A stretch of DNA of 64,000 nt, from assembly GCA_009809945.1 (NCBI GenBank), contig WTPW01000697.1, positions 106,924 to 170,923 on the forward strand, given 5' to 3'. Position numbers and translations under genes: made by a program. The notes under the pieces were generated by a model. That model worked only from the letters and a program-made list of their open reading frames with translations. It ran no database searches and was not told the DNA's origin. Origin of the DNA: Gigaspora margarita (Eukaryota > Glomeromycota > Glomeromycetes > Diversisporales > Gigasporaceae). Below, piece after piece: positions 43,874 through 55,639 of this stretch (the first letter of the stretch is position 1; each line of letters begins with the position of its first letter).

Positions 43874-44447
43874 AGTGGACAGGAACTGTCGGGGTTTTAG
43901 TGATTGATTTACATTTTAAATTTCTAAAGTGCCTTTGCGTTAATAATTTAGCGCTTACGTGGAAAAATTTAGCGTCAACGCCATAAATTTAGCGTCAGCA
44001 ACGACGTCGACGCGAAATTAAATGCACTACGTCTTCCCGGCCACGTGTAATTTCCTTTTTAGTATAACTAATTCAATATCGTAAAGGTAATGAAATAATT
44101 TACTAAATGTGGATAGTTATCAAAACGAAATTGGGGATAATGAATAAGAAAATACATATTATATTGAAAGTAAAATTTTATTCGTTACGCTACTAGTGAA
44201 TATTAAGCATTTAGATAGTACTAAAATTAGGATAATGGTTCAAATACAAAATATAATTTTAGTTATCATGTAGTAGTAAAATTTTTTTAAATAAATACGC
44301 TATCGCATATGATTTGCGAAAAAATCCATGTTTATGCGCATATTGCAGATTTTCGGTGGCTCTACCCGGTTTACAACATAAAAAGAATTTCCGATTACAG
44401 TATAAACATTCTTGGTCCGGAGAAAATAAAGTAACGCCAAATCAGTT

Positions 44448-44454
44448 TATAAAA
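44448..44454 (+). promoter_or_regulatory. TATA box, copy E
   Basis: TATAAAA in the shared upstream block (CCGATTACAGTATAAACATT .. CTTGGTCCGGAGAAAAT), 156 bp before the ATG. Confidence 0.5.
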
Positions 44455-44603
44455 TTGTACGATACGGGCAATGATGCAAATTCTCTAAAATAGAAGTACA
44501 TTGAATTTAAAATAGGTTAAATCAGATTTTTGATTTATATCATTTATAAAAAGTACGTACGTACGTACGTACGTACAGTACATACGTATCTCTTGGTTTT
44601 AAA

Positions 44604-47600
44604 ATGTCAACCGACCAATTATATTTAGATGATATTATTTCTAGTGAAATTGTTAAAGAATTATATAATCTACATAATAAAGAAAGATTGAATAAAAATG
44701 TAAAACAAATATTTAACATATGGGAACAATTTTTAGCAAAGAAGAATCAAAATCCAGATAATGTAATAAAATGGTGCTTAGAAAATCAAATCAATTCTAT
44801 GGCTCAAATAATTCTTGCACATTGTTATCAACATGGTAAATGGATAGAAAAGGATGAACATAAGGCATTTACTTATTATCGAAAGTCTGCTGATATGGAG
44901 CTTGATGAAGGAATATTTAATCTTGGATATTGTTATGGTGAAGGAATTGGAGTTGAAAAGAATAAACATAAAGCATTCATTTATTATCAAAAAGCTGCAG
45001 AGATGGGTGACGCCGATGGAACATATAATGTTGGAAATTGTTATAGAAATGGAATTGGAATTGAAAAGGATGAATATAAGGCATTCAATTATTATCAAAA
45101 AGTTGCAGAGATGGAGCATGTCGACGGAACATATAATATTGGATATTGCTATCGAAATGGAATTGGAGTTGATAAGGTTGAACATAAAGCATTCATTTAT
45201 TATCAAAAAGCTGCAGAGATGGGGCACGCCGGTGGAACATATAATGTTGGATATTGNNNNNNNNNNNNNNNNNNNNNNNNNNNNNNNNNNNNNNNNNNNN
45301 NNNNNNNNNNNNNNNNNNNNNNNNNNNNNNNNNNNNNNNNNNNNNNNNNNNNNNNNNNNNNNNNNNNNNNNNNNNNNNNNNNNNNNNNNNNNNNNNNNNN
45401 NNNNNNNNNNNNNNNNNNNNNNNNNNNNNNNNNNNNNNNNNNNNNNNNNNNNNNNNNNNNNNNNNNNNNNNNNNNNNNNNNNNNNNNNNNNNNNNNNNNN
45501 NNNNNNNNNNNNNNNNNNNNNNNNNNNNNNNNNNNNNNNNNNNNNNNNNNNNNNNNNNNNNNNNNNNNNNNNNNNNNNNNNNNNNNNNNNNNNNNNNNNN
45601 NNNNNNNNNNNNNNNNNNNNNNNNNNNNNNNNNNNNNNNNNNNNNNNNNNNNNNNNNNNNNNNNNNNNNNNNNNNNNNNNNNNNNNNNNNNNNNNNNNNN
45701 NNNNNNNNNNNNNNNNNNNNNNNNNNNNNNNNNNNNNNNNNNNNNNNNNNNNNNNNNNNNNNNNNNNNNNNCGGAACATATAATGTTGGATATTGCTATC
45801 GAAATGGAATTGGAGATGAAAAGGATGAACATAAGGCATTCATTTATTATCAAAAAGCTGCAGAGATGGGACACGCCGGCGGAACATATAATGTTGGATA
45901 TTGTTATCGAAATGGAATTGGAGTTGAAAAGGATGAAAATAATGCATTCATTTATTATCAAAAATCCGCCGAGAAGGGTCATGCAAATGGAACATATAAC
46001 GTTGCATATTGTTATAGAAATGGAATTGGTGTTGAAAAGGATGAACATAAGGCATTCGTTTATTTTCAAAAAACTGTAGAGGTAGAGTTCGCCGACGGAA
46101 TATATAATGTTGGATATTGCTATCAAAATGGAATTGGAGTTGAAAAAGATGAACATCAAGCATTCGCTTATTATCAAAAAGCTGTAGAGATGGGGCACGC
46201 TGATGGAACATATAATGTTGGATATTTCTATCAAAATGGAATTGGAGTTGAAAATGATGAACATAAAGCATTCGTTTATTATCAAAAAGCTTCAGAGATG
46301 GGGCATGCGGACGGAACATATAATGTTGGATATTGCTATCGAAATGGAATTGGAGTTGAGAAGGATGAACATAAAGCATTTATTTATTATCAAAAAGCTG
46401 CAGAGATGGAGCACTCCGGCGGAACAGTAAATGTTGGATATTGCTATTTGAATGGAAGCGGAGTTGAAAAGGATGAAAAAAAAGCATTTGAATATTTTAA
46501 AAAAGCTGCAGATATGGGCGATGTTGGAGGGATTTTAAAAGTTGGTGATTGTTATCGAAATGGAATCGGTGTACCGAGAGATATACAACGAGCCAATTAT
46601 TGGTATCGAAAGGAAAGAGATGTAAAAAGTATAAACAAGGGATCATATGAAGATATTGATGATGATTTTAAAAAAATATTAGAGGAGGAAAAGTATCAAC
46701 TTTCATGGATTCCTTATAATGAATTTGAAAGTATACGAGAGATAGGAAGAGGTGGATTCGCAACTGTGTATTACGCGTATTGGTTCAATAAAAATATCGA
46801 TACTTGGATGGGAATTGCACTTAAATTGATTCATGGATCAAATAAATGTAATAAAGAATTTATCAATGAGGTAAGATTAATGTAATTGAAAATTGACAAT
46901 TTTTGTTAATAATTAATTTTTTAAAATTTATATAATTTAATAATGGTAGATGAAACAATATTTCGATATCGGATACGACAATCCATCATTCTTAAGATGT
47001 CACGGAATATCAAGAGATGATAAATCTAAAGATTACATTATCGTTTTGAATTATGCTAGTAAAGGTTCATTGCGTCAAAATCTTTCTGATGTAGCACAAA
47101 TGGCATGGAAAGATAAGTTGAATGTGTTGTATTCCATCGTTTTAGACCTTGAATCAATCCATTCACAAGAATTGGTTCATCGAGATTTACATTCTGGAAA
47201 TATCTTGCAAGATCATTTACAAAGTGCATACATTTCTGATTTGGGATTTTCGGTATCATCTGATATCAAACAAAAAGAAGGAATTAGTGGAGTTATGCCA
47301 TATATAGCACCCGAAGTTCTAATGGGTAAAGAGTGCACGCAAGCAGCTGATATTTACAGCTTTGGAGTTATCATGTCCGAGATATCAACGGGAAGAAGAG
47401 CATTTGATGGTGAATCTTTTAATGATGCTAATTTTGCGGTAAAAATTTGTCGAGGAAAAAGACCAGAATTTGATAAAAAAACACCAGATTGTTACGTTAA
47501 ATTGGCCAAGAGATGCATAGACCAGGATCAAAATAAACGGCCCATGGCAACTGCTATTGCACACATAATTGGTCATTGGCTTTACGAGATGAAGCAGGAT

Positions 47601-47750
47601 GGTAATAATGAAAACAAGAAACAATTTTTAAAAGCAGATAAATTTAAACCTAACATTGAATTACCAAAACATTCGAATTATATGTATGCCAGTAAACTCA
47701 TCAAACCAAGAGAGATAAGCAGATTATTAAAAATTCCTGACGACCAATAA
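44604..47750 (+). CDS. Sel1-repeat/TKL protein kinase, copy E (large repeat array)
   Basis: Same family as B with a much longer Sel1 region. Exon 1 is 44604-46870, the intron is 46871-46949 (79 bp, GTAAGA..GGTAG, phase 0), exon 2 is 46950-47750. Five Sel1 repeats precede and eight follow an N gap (45257-45771). The gap is 515 bp; 516 bp would equal 84 + 4x108 and would join both sides in frame, so about 18 repeats in total are likely. The kinase part has GRGGFATVYYAYW, IALKLI (ATP lysine), HRDLHSGN, DLG, PYIAPE and DIYSFG. Apart from the gap there are no stops or shifts. The product would be roughly 1,000 residues. It probably acts as a soluble signalling kinase with a Sel1 solenoid for partner binding; targets are unknown. 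Confidence 0.85.
45257..45771. other. Assembly gap inside the Sel1 array of copy E
   Basis: Gap between near-identical 108-bp repeats. Its stated length is one base short of a whole number of repeats, so it is very probably unassembled Sel1 coding sequence. Confidence 0.9.
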
Positions 47751-50700
47751 TTCAAGATTGAATTAATTCACATTTCTTACTAAAAAAAAAAATCATTAAA
47801 GAATAATAGAATATAATTTATTTAAAGGAAAGCTTTTATTTATGCTAGTATATAGTATATGAAACGTGTGTATAGGTTGTAACACGAAATCAAAAGACAA
47901 AAATTATATTAGGTTAAAGGTTGAGGTTTAAGTATATCGATACATCCAAATTTTGGGTGTCTGTGGTGCAGATAACATATATGATAAATTAAATAGACGT
48001 ATTATTGTATTATTATAGAGAACAATCATTAGGTAATTAACGAGGATATTTTTTATTACGTAACAGCGAAGGTATATGTATGTCGTAAAGGGAACCTATA
48101 AACCTGAATTTTAAAATTTTCATCTCACAAGACTTAGCGATATATCGTAATTTATTTGCTGAATGAAAAAAACTTTGACATTGAGGAATAATTAATATTT
48201 GTAAAAAAGTTTAAAAAAAGTTGGCACGTACAAAACGTGTACTTATATTTTGCCACGTATTATACGTTTTAAAATGAGAATAATTTTTTTTAATCAAGAG
48301 CTTACATTATATAGAACAATATCTTATCGTGTTTTCTGAATCTATATCATAACAAAGAACTGTATAAGTCACCTTTGTTATAGTAAACGACTTCATTTGC
48401 AAAAAATTTTAAAATTTAATTATATTGTATAAAATTTGTCAATTCATCACATCAAATGAATTTTATATGATCTTCAGTTCTTGTAAAGATTCTAATTCCC
48501 GACATCAATAGGCTTTCCGGATCTTGATATAATTCTAATAGGCAAGTTCATCTTTTTATGAAATGCTGGTTCGAATTTACTTTCTGCAAGTAATACAGAT
48601 CACGTGCCTATAGTAAATATTTTTATTTGTTGTTATTTTCACTAATAGCACGTGAAGTTAGACCGACGTTAGGGTTAAGATTAATGTAAAATTTAGCAAT
48701 AAATTTTTTTTGTAAGGGCGAATTTCACATTACACAAAGATTACACCTGATCTTGCAAAAATAACCTTTTCAAAATATCATAATGGTTGCAATTGTAATA
48801 AAAAATTGCGAAAGTAAGAACCGTAATACTCTGTTTTTCAAATATGGTTGTGTTCACTGAGGTACATGCAAAAATCACTAAGTTTGATATTGTACTGTAC
48901 TAAATATTCTTTATACTCAGAAACTTTCCTGTATTAACTCAGTATTTTATCTTTATTAAAATTGGGTTTATTGCTTATTAAAGTAGATTTTAATAGCGTA
49001 ATAGGGGTTAACGTAAATGCAATAATTAAATATAATCACAATTTGTATGTAACATAAAAAAATAACGATAAAATAATTGGTAAAATTATGCCGATTAAAA
49101 ATATGGCGTCTTAACACATTCATTTCGTAATCAACGTCCACAACGTCGGATGCAGAGTGTATTATTTTATGAAATGAACATGAACAACTCTTAGTTTTAC
49201 GGCTTGTTCTGTGAATCAATGGATTATTTTTAATTGTGTTATAGTAGTGGTTTTTTATCCGGCAGCTTACTATGATAATGTAGCTATATATATCGTGTCG
49301 TAATGGTCTTGTCAAGTTTTGCTGTGTTGTCGCTGCATTTCTTACCGTGAAAGTGTCAAGTAGAATAATGTCATATGCTAGATATTCGTTAGTTATGTAC
49401 TGCAGTTATGATTTTCAGTTTTAATATTTAGCTCTTCAAGACGACTCCTTGAATATTTTAAAAAAATTTAACCGATAAATTTGATAGAGCTAATGTTATT
49501 TTATCAATTAATTTTTTTAAAAATATTTTTAAAAATTAAATTTATAATAATTTTTTTTAAAAAAAAAACAGTAATTTGATGAGAAGTGACTTGGAGCACC
49601 ATAGCAAATTATTTGATATCATATTGAACGAAAAAGACAATTTAAATTATTCTAATCAGTGTAAGATATTAATAATTTAAATCATGGATCGACATACTGT
49701 ATAACAAATACTAAAGCAATTTTAATGGACTTGTGAAAATTTTTATCTATATTAAATCTTGATATGAGTGTAAGTCAATGGTACCACGAATCAGATGAAT
49801 TATATTGTTTCTCAATTGGCATTTGAATACTTCAGTACTTTGCTTTTTAGAAAATAGAGAAGGCTTTAGTGGATGGGGATGAAATAAAAAAACTCAAGTA
49901 TGGGAAATTTAATATTTTGTATTAAAAAATTATTTCTATTTAATTATATATATTAATATATATGTTTAAATTTATAATAGTTTACAAATAAATTAGTTTA
50001 ATTATATTGATTTTTTATTTTTGATGTTTATTTTGAGATTAATTATGAGTAATCAAGGTGCCTGATATCTAGGGATTCAATATAATGACACTATCGGGAA
50101 AGTTTCATTGTCTTATCAAATATCCGGTAGGGCATTATTCGACCTGTATTACGATACGACCCAACCCAATACTTCAAGCTCCGCTGCATCACTAATGGTA
50201 ATAATGTAAAGAATGTAAGGAGCTATTAAAGACGTTAGAATTTAGCAGACCAGGCAATAAACCAGTGTGATAAAAATTAGTTAATAATGATCGAAAAATG
50301 AAGTTCTAGAACAAATTAAGTAACTTAAATAAAATTTTCTTTGTATGAAATGGTGAAGCTATAGAAGATTTTTAGTTTTGGTTTGTCATAACTGAAAGTT
50401 GGAGAGTGCCGGTCTGGAAGAGCGATGTCATCAGATGGTTTCTGTTCCTCTCTAACTGTGCGTGACTATCCAGCCTCATCACTATGAAAGATTGATTATA
50501 ATTATCTGAAGTCGGTTATAAAGGTGTCGTGGGATTGAATACAATGAAGGGACACTGAATATGATATCTACTGTTGAAATATGTTTTCCAAAGAAAAATA
50601 CAGATAAAAATATTTACCTGATAGTGTTAACCTGTATATATGATAAAAGATTATTCAAGGGATGAAATAGAACGAAATTTTAGTGTTTTAAGATCTCATT

Positions 50701-50770
50701 GATTTTTTTATCACCGCTTTGGCTAAATAAACTAAACTAAAATATGACATATATATTACAGTAACTTCCT
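47751..50770. other. 3' flank of copy E and gene-poor region
   Basis: To about 48240 the sequence matches the flanks of B and C; beyond that similarity stops. The 115-codon minus ORF at 48968 shows no domain. TTACACCTGATCTTG near 48743 is a fragment of a dispersed repeat seen in several elements here. No gene supported. Confidence 0.55.
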
Positions 50771-50968
50771 ATGTTAGAAACGGATGTGAACCTTTATGGT
50801 TCTTTTAGAACAAATCTAATTAATATTAATGCATCGGAATATACTTGGAGAGACCTGGAAGCAAGCATGGCACTAGCTGATGAATCGGAAATAATAAACG
50901 ATTTGGCAAAGAGACAGAAACGCATATTTATGATAAGAATGGTTGGTATAGTATTTTGGCTTAAATAA
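50771..50968 (+). other. Possible orphan exon
   Basis: A 65-codon frame (YTWRDLEASMALADESEIIN, then DLAKRQKRIFMIRM) with protein-like composition. It is preceded by TATTACAG and followed by GTTGGT..TTACATTAG, which could be splice sites. No family recognised and no neighbouring exons are certain. Confidence 0.25.
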
Positions 50969-51178
50969 ATTAAACTTATATTCATATTTACATTAGAAAC
51001 CTCGTGAAAATATGGAATGCGTTCTTCCCAATTCCGTCATATCTTAATAGCGGTGAGTTCGTGGAAAATTTCTTTTGCATAAATGTTCTCATAATAATTT
51101 GTGGGATTTGAATTATCGAAATAGCAGAACGAATTTAAGTTATTTTATTTATTTTACTAATTTGTTTTTCAAGACATA

Positions 51179-51352
51179 CAGTCAGACCTCCCTAAATGCA
51201 ACCCCCCTAAATGCAACACCTCTCTAAATGCAACCTTAAATTCTGGCCCAAATATATTTCTAACCTCTATAAATGCAATTTTTCTTATTGTTCTCTAAAT
51301 GCAAGCCGTCAAAAGTTTGGCCCAACGACTTGCATTTAGAGAGGTCTAACTG
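51179..51352. mobile_element. 174-bp Tc1/mariner (pogo)-like MITE
   Basis: Starts CAGTCAGACCTC and ends GAGGTCTAACTG, flanked by TA (51177-51178, 51353-51354). The interior repeats CTAAATGCAA. These termini resemble those of pogo/Fot1-type elements. Confidence 0.85.
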
Positions 51353-51689
51353 TAATGTATTTTAACTAATCTTTAGCGTAATACATTCAGATATGATTGG
51401 ATAATGGTTAAATATATAAAACGAATAAAATTTTATGTCACATGTGTATATGTGCATGTATTAATGTGTGGTCCTGTATCTAAAATTCATCAGTTGTCAA
51501 TCTATCAATCTTTCAAGTCACATCTATATTTGTCACAATCTCGCTATAGTCATCATGATTTCTTTATCTAATCATATATATACAAATTCTTGCTCGCCTA
51601 TAGTCACAATTTCACAATAGGCACATAAAATGCCTGATATTAACATGTGACTATTGCGGGAGTTAGCTGTATTTTAAATCAGTCATAAT

Positions 51690-51921
51690 CAGTGTTGTCA
51701 CTTGGCCGACCATTGGCCGCGGCCAAAGACCGGAAAGGGTAAAAAAATTATCTGGCCAAAATGGCCAAATATTTGTATAAGCAAAGCTCGTAAGATGATT
51801 GGCTAATATTATATAAATTAGAAACTTTTGGACAAAGTTTGGCTATTGGCCATTGGCCTTGGCCGGCCAATGACCGAAATGGCCAAAAAATTTGGGTTGA
51901 CCGATAAAATTGCCAAAACTG
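51690..51921. mobile_element. hAT-like MITE, TTGGCC-word type
   Basis: Starts CAGTGTTGTCACTTGGCC and ends TTGCCAAAACTG. The interior is dense in TTGGCC/GGCCAA words. The flanks GTCATAAT and GTTATGAT agree at six of eight positions, suggesting an aged 8-bp target duplication. Confidence 0.6.
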
Positions 51922-52101
51922 GTTATGATAACATGAGTTCATCTTGATATAAATAAAGAAAAACACTAATCGAAATTTCAGCTTAATTAAATTGATAACA
52001 TTTTTCTTCAATAATAACCATGAAACTACTTATATGGCTTTTGAAACTTGAAAATCTATGTTAGCCAAAGGAAATGATGCTGCTAATATTCACGTGATTA
52101 C

Positions 52102-52237
52102 TAGAGCTGCAGACATTAGAATATCAATGAACATATACTATGACGTTTGACGTGACGTTTAATATGATTATATATAAATTTTATATGACGTGAAGAGTGA
52201 CGTACTACCTTGAACCTTCTAAATGTCTGCAGCTCTA
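52102..52237. mobile_element. 136-bp hAT-like MITE
   Basis: Termini TAGAGCTGCAGACATT / AATGTCTGCAGCTCTA. Perfect 8-bp duplication GTGATTAC (52094-52101, 52238-52245). The interior has several GACGTTTGACGTGACG-like repeats. Confidence 0.85.
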
Positions 52238-52748
52238 GTGATTACATGATGATCTTGACGCACCTCAGGTAGAGACCCGTAAAATTTTTTTTGTTATACA
52301 AAATCTTTGTGTTAGTGCAAAAATTTGTATTATTTAGATGATTTACTCAAAATTTTGCTGACTTTGTTAATCTTTATCTGTACTAGCATTACCACCCTAA
52401 AAAATAAGTTTTACTATTAAGTTAAATTAGAAAATCTTTAAAAATACTAAAATTTTACAAGGAAGGCTTTTTATTAGCATGTATAAAACGGTTTTATATG
52501 ATTTTTTGGATTTTTGATTTTTTGCATTCTTTTCACATTACACTGGTTTTGAAACCTGATTGGCTAGCAAAATTTTTTAAAGTGATAATGCTATGACAGT
52601 TCTAGTCTTCTATGTTTATTTTTATATTTCTTAATTCTGCCAAAATCCCTGGTATTATTAACTAATCAAATTTAGGATATGCTGTATAATATTATGTGAA
52701 TTTTGCTCTTAAATTTGTATTAATTTGCATAATCAGATTAATTTCGTA

Positions 52749-53097
52749 CAGTAAAACCTTTACCATGAACCCTTTTATAAGTACACATCCTTCTTATATG
52801 CACGTTATAGTTTGTCCCAAGCTTGGGACTTAGTGCTAAATGTACTTTCTATAAATGCACGTATTATATAATTTACTCTGAATGCACAGTATAGTCTAGT
52901 TCCAACCTATAAAAACTCTATATAACTTGCTCTCTATATATGCATACTCTTTTTAAATGCACGCTTTTATTTTTTCTATTATGGCCCCTACGAAAGTGCA
53001 TATAAAGAAATCTAGCATAATCTAGTTCGTTAAGTGCACACCCTCTTTAAGTGCACATATATATTCGGTCTCCATTGCGTGCACCTATAGAGGTTTG
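52749..53097. mobile_element. 349-bp Tc1/mariner (pogo)-like MITE
   Basis: Starts CAGTAAAACCT and ends TAGAGGTTTG, with TA flanks (52747-52748, 53098-53099). The interior repeats ATGCACG/AAGTGCAC. Ends and style are related to the 51179 element. Confidence 0.75.
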
Positions 53098-53138
53098 TAT
53101 TTATTTTTACACAAATTTTTACGGGCCTGACCTCAGGT

Positions 53139-53581
53139 TAGGGTGTCCAGGATTATGCGATGCGATATTATGCGCATAATTTGCTATTTTTCGCATCGCA
53201 TATGCTTCGCATAAACAAGCAAAAAAAAGCATAAATCACGTGAATAAAAGTTGATTGGTTGTTGGGAATATGTTAACTTCATCCGGCAAGCTTTAAATTT
53301 GTAATTTAGGTGACAGAGTGATGATAGAATGTAGGTCCCGAAAAGTTCCGATGTAGAAAATGAATGAACTTAAATTACGAGCATAGTTGGAGCAAAATTT
53401 TTGGTGAACGTCCGAAAAAATCCGAAAAACAGAACTAAAAGAATTAATTACATATAATAAAAATCGCATAATCGACCTAATTGATCGCATAATTTTAAAT
53501 TTATTTCGCATCCATCGCATAATCAACCTCAGTTCGGCCGCATAATTTACCTCATCGCATCGCATAATCCTGGACACCCTA
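53139..53581. mobile_element. 443-bp hAT-like MITE, GCATCGCATAAT-word type
   Basis: Termini TAGGGTGTCCAGGATTATGC / GCATAATCCTGGACACCCTA. Perfect 8-bp duplication CCTCAGGT (53131-53138, 53582-53589). Subterminal regions consist of GCATCGCATAAT words. The 94-codon minus ORF inside is not a gene. Confidence 0.85.
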
Positions 53582-53661
53582 CCTCAGGTTTGGAAGATCA
53601 TCATGTGATTACGTGAATTTTAGCATCATCCTCATCATCATCCGCGACATTAAAAGTCTAT

Positions 53662-53923
53662 ATGATAAGTGAATATATTAAAAAAATCCAACCTCTATAT
53701 ACTGTAACTCGAATTTTAAAAATTGGGTATCATGTTTTCAAAATTTTTTATACAAACATAGTCGAAGAGCTTCGTTTAATTAAGCAAGCTGGAGGCAAGT
53801 TAGGGATACAAATTTCTCCAGTTGAAAACTTTATAAAACTTGGAAAAAAAATTAGTTCAAGATGCAGTCATATTCCACAGCAGCAATTCGCAAATGTGAA
53901 GTTTGTATCATTAGATAAGCTTT

Positions 53924-53972
<49 letters not shown>

Positions 53973-53988
53973 ATCATTCGACCAATAG
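53662..53988 (+). other. ORF ending in poly(A)-encoded lysines
   Basis: A 108-codon frame (EELRLIKQAGGKLGIQISP is the most protein-like part) runs into about 43 A residues at 53925-53967, giving a lysine run, then a stop. This could be a retro-inserted transcript end or the 3' end of a LINE; no family recognised and no target duplication found. Confidence 0.3.
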
Positions 53989-55639
53989 TTTCCGAAAGTT
54001 TTTAGGCTATGTACGTAAAAATTAAGTACAGTAATTTATTAAAAATAAACACAAGCAATTTAATTTTGATTTAATATTATAATTATTGGCAACTCTTCAA
54101 CCATTTTTCTACCAAAAAAAAAAAGAAACAAACATAATACAGTAAATTTTTTTTTTTTAAAAAAAGATAAAACTACTAAAAAACTTATATATTACGTTTC
54201 TGGGTTAGGCGTGACTACGCCGCGCAGCTACCCTAAGTTATTTAAATTTTAATCAGTGGGTGTCTGGTGTAACTCAGTATTTGCGACTAGTACATCTCGC
54301 AACCTGCAAAGTGAAGGAGCATCTATAGTTCCATTACTTCGGGAGAGTTTGAAAGTTTTCCAAACAGCTATATCTGCTTAAGCACATAAGAGTTAATTGA
54401 TAAAAATATTATAAATTTTTGTACAAACAAGATCACATGCTTGACAAATAAATTGACTGGTTATTATTAATGTTTTTAGAGCATTATATCTTCGAATCAT
54501 TGATTTTTCAAATTAAATACAGTATCTCGTTAATTTATAAATTTAGCGCAGAAAAAAAATCGTATGGTGTGTAACGGACCAAGATTTTAATTAGAATCGA
54601 AAATCACAATTGGTAGAAAAATTTAAACAGTGGTTTGCCTAGTCCATTCACCATTTTGGATCCATGGACCGGCCTATACAGAACTCTAATCAAAAAAAAT
54701 ATTGAATCATTTTACTAGGCAATTTCAAGTTGGAATCTATTAGAGCTGGCCAGTATTAAGCAATACCAGCTTAGTGATTGGACTCGTCAACTTGTAACTT
54801 GAATAACTCGAGTTTATTAAGATTCGAATATGGTTCGTGAGTCAAAATAATTCACGCAATTGTTAACGTTAAGGGACATGTCAGATATTAGCTGAGATCA
54901 CCTGAGATTTTGTCTACCTCCTCCCTACCCTACGGTATCAGCTGACATCTGACACCTCCCTAAGTATATAAAATGCTTGCTATTAATATGAAATATATTT
55001 GTGCCATAATAGGAAACCGGATTTTCAGAGACCGGGTCTGATACTAGTCTGATACCCATATCAGTCACACCAAATAAGTGTGACAAAGAAATTGTAATGT
55101 TAATTTTTTGATTCAAATAATTTGAATAAAATTGAATAAATTGACTTGATTCTGGTATTCTTTTGAATTTGTGAATCGTCTCTATCAGCTGACTACGTCT
55201 ATAGTAAAATATTATCAGCTGGTAAGATTGTAATGGTAATTTTATGTAATTTGCTTCATGTTAAATCTAAATACAAGAGTGGCCCCTGAATGCTAGTTTC
55301 ACTATCGACTCTGTAACCAACTATAAAGCTAGATATAGAAAATGGATAGGAAGTATGTTCAATTGTATAACGAACTCTATAATAACCATAAGTTTTTATC
55401 GATAGTGTGAAACTGATCATATGACCAACAATTTGAGGAGCCATCTTGTGAAGTGGATCATTTATTCTAATCAAACAACGCAATGCTGTTGTAATGCCTG
55501 ATCAAGTCGATCATGATTCTGAAGATTTCTGATCTTGAGGACTTTTCCGAATTCACTAATCAGAGCTCTAACAAAATGACTATGATAATAACAGCCTTGT
55601 TGTCACTCTGATAGAGAACTCGTAGACAATTAGTAAACG
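53989..55639. other. Intergenic with an orphan piece of the kinase-cluster duplication
   Basis: 54405-54560 matches the start of the duplicated units at 9605 and 19287 (TAAATTTTTGTACAAACA, CATTATATCTTCGAA). No kinase sequence follows. The remaining sequence shows no gene; 63-75 codon minus ORFs have no recognisable content. Confidence 0.5.

Larger units (their letters stand above)
42451..44603. other. Head-to-head intergenic region between copies D and E
   Basis: Both ends carry the shared 5' block of the family in opposite orientation. The middle contains Sel1-repeat relics (43140-43640) and a candidate LTR (43648-43873). ACGT simple repeats lie near 44553-44574. Confidence 0.6.
52070..53635. 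mobile_element. Outer TIR element containing three nested insertions
   Basis: GATGCT..TATTCACGTGATTAC, then ATGATGATCTT, CCTCAGGT and GACCCGTAAAA on the left are mirrored on the right (TTTTTACGGG, ACCTCAGGT, GATCATCATGTGATTACGTG, TTTTAGCATCATC). This terminal repeat of about 65 bp has been broken on the left by 52102-52237 and on the right by 53139-53581; a third element (52749-53097) lies inside. Confidence 0.65.

Noticed and set aside
45780..46430. 108-bp tandem repeats as a possible satellite or CRISPR-like array
   Set aside because: The period equals 36 codons and the frame encodes Sel1 repeats; no spacers between units.
46950..47750. Exon 2 of copy E as a separate kinase gene starting at ATG 46950
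   Set aside because: The ATG coincides with the first codon after a conserved phase-0 intron; paralogs have TTG or TTA there, and the P-loop and ATP lysine lie in exon 1.
53293..53577. 94-codon minus ORF
   Set aside because: Lies within the hAT-like MITE and translates its GCATCGCATAAT words.
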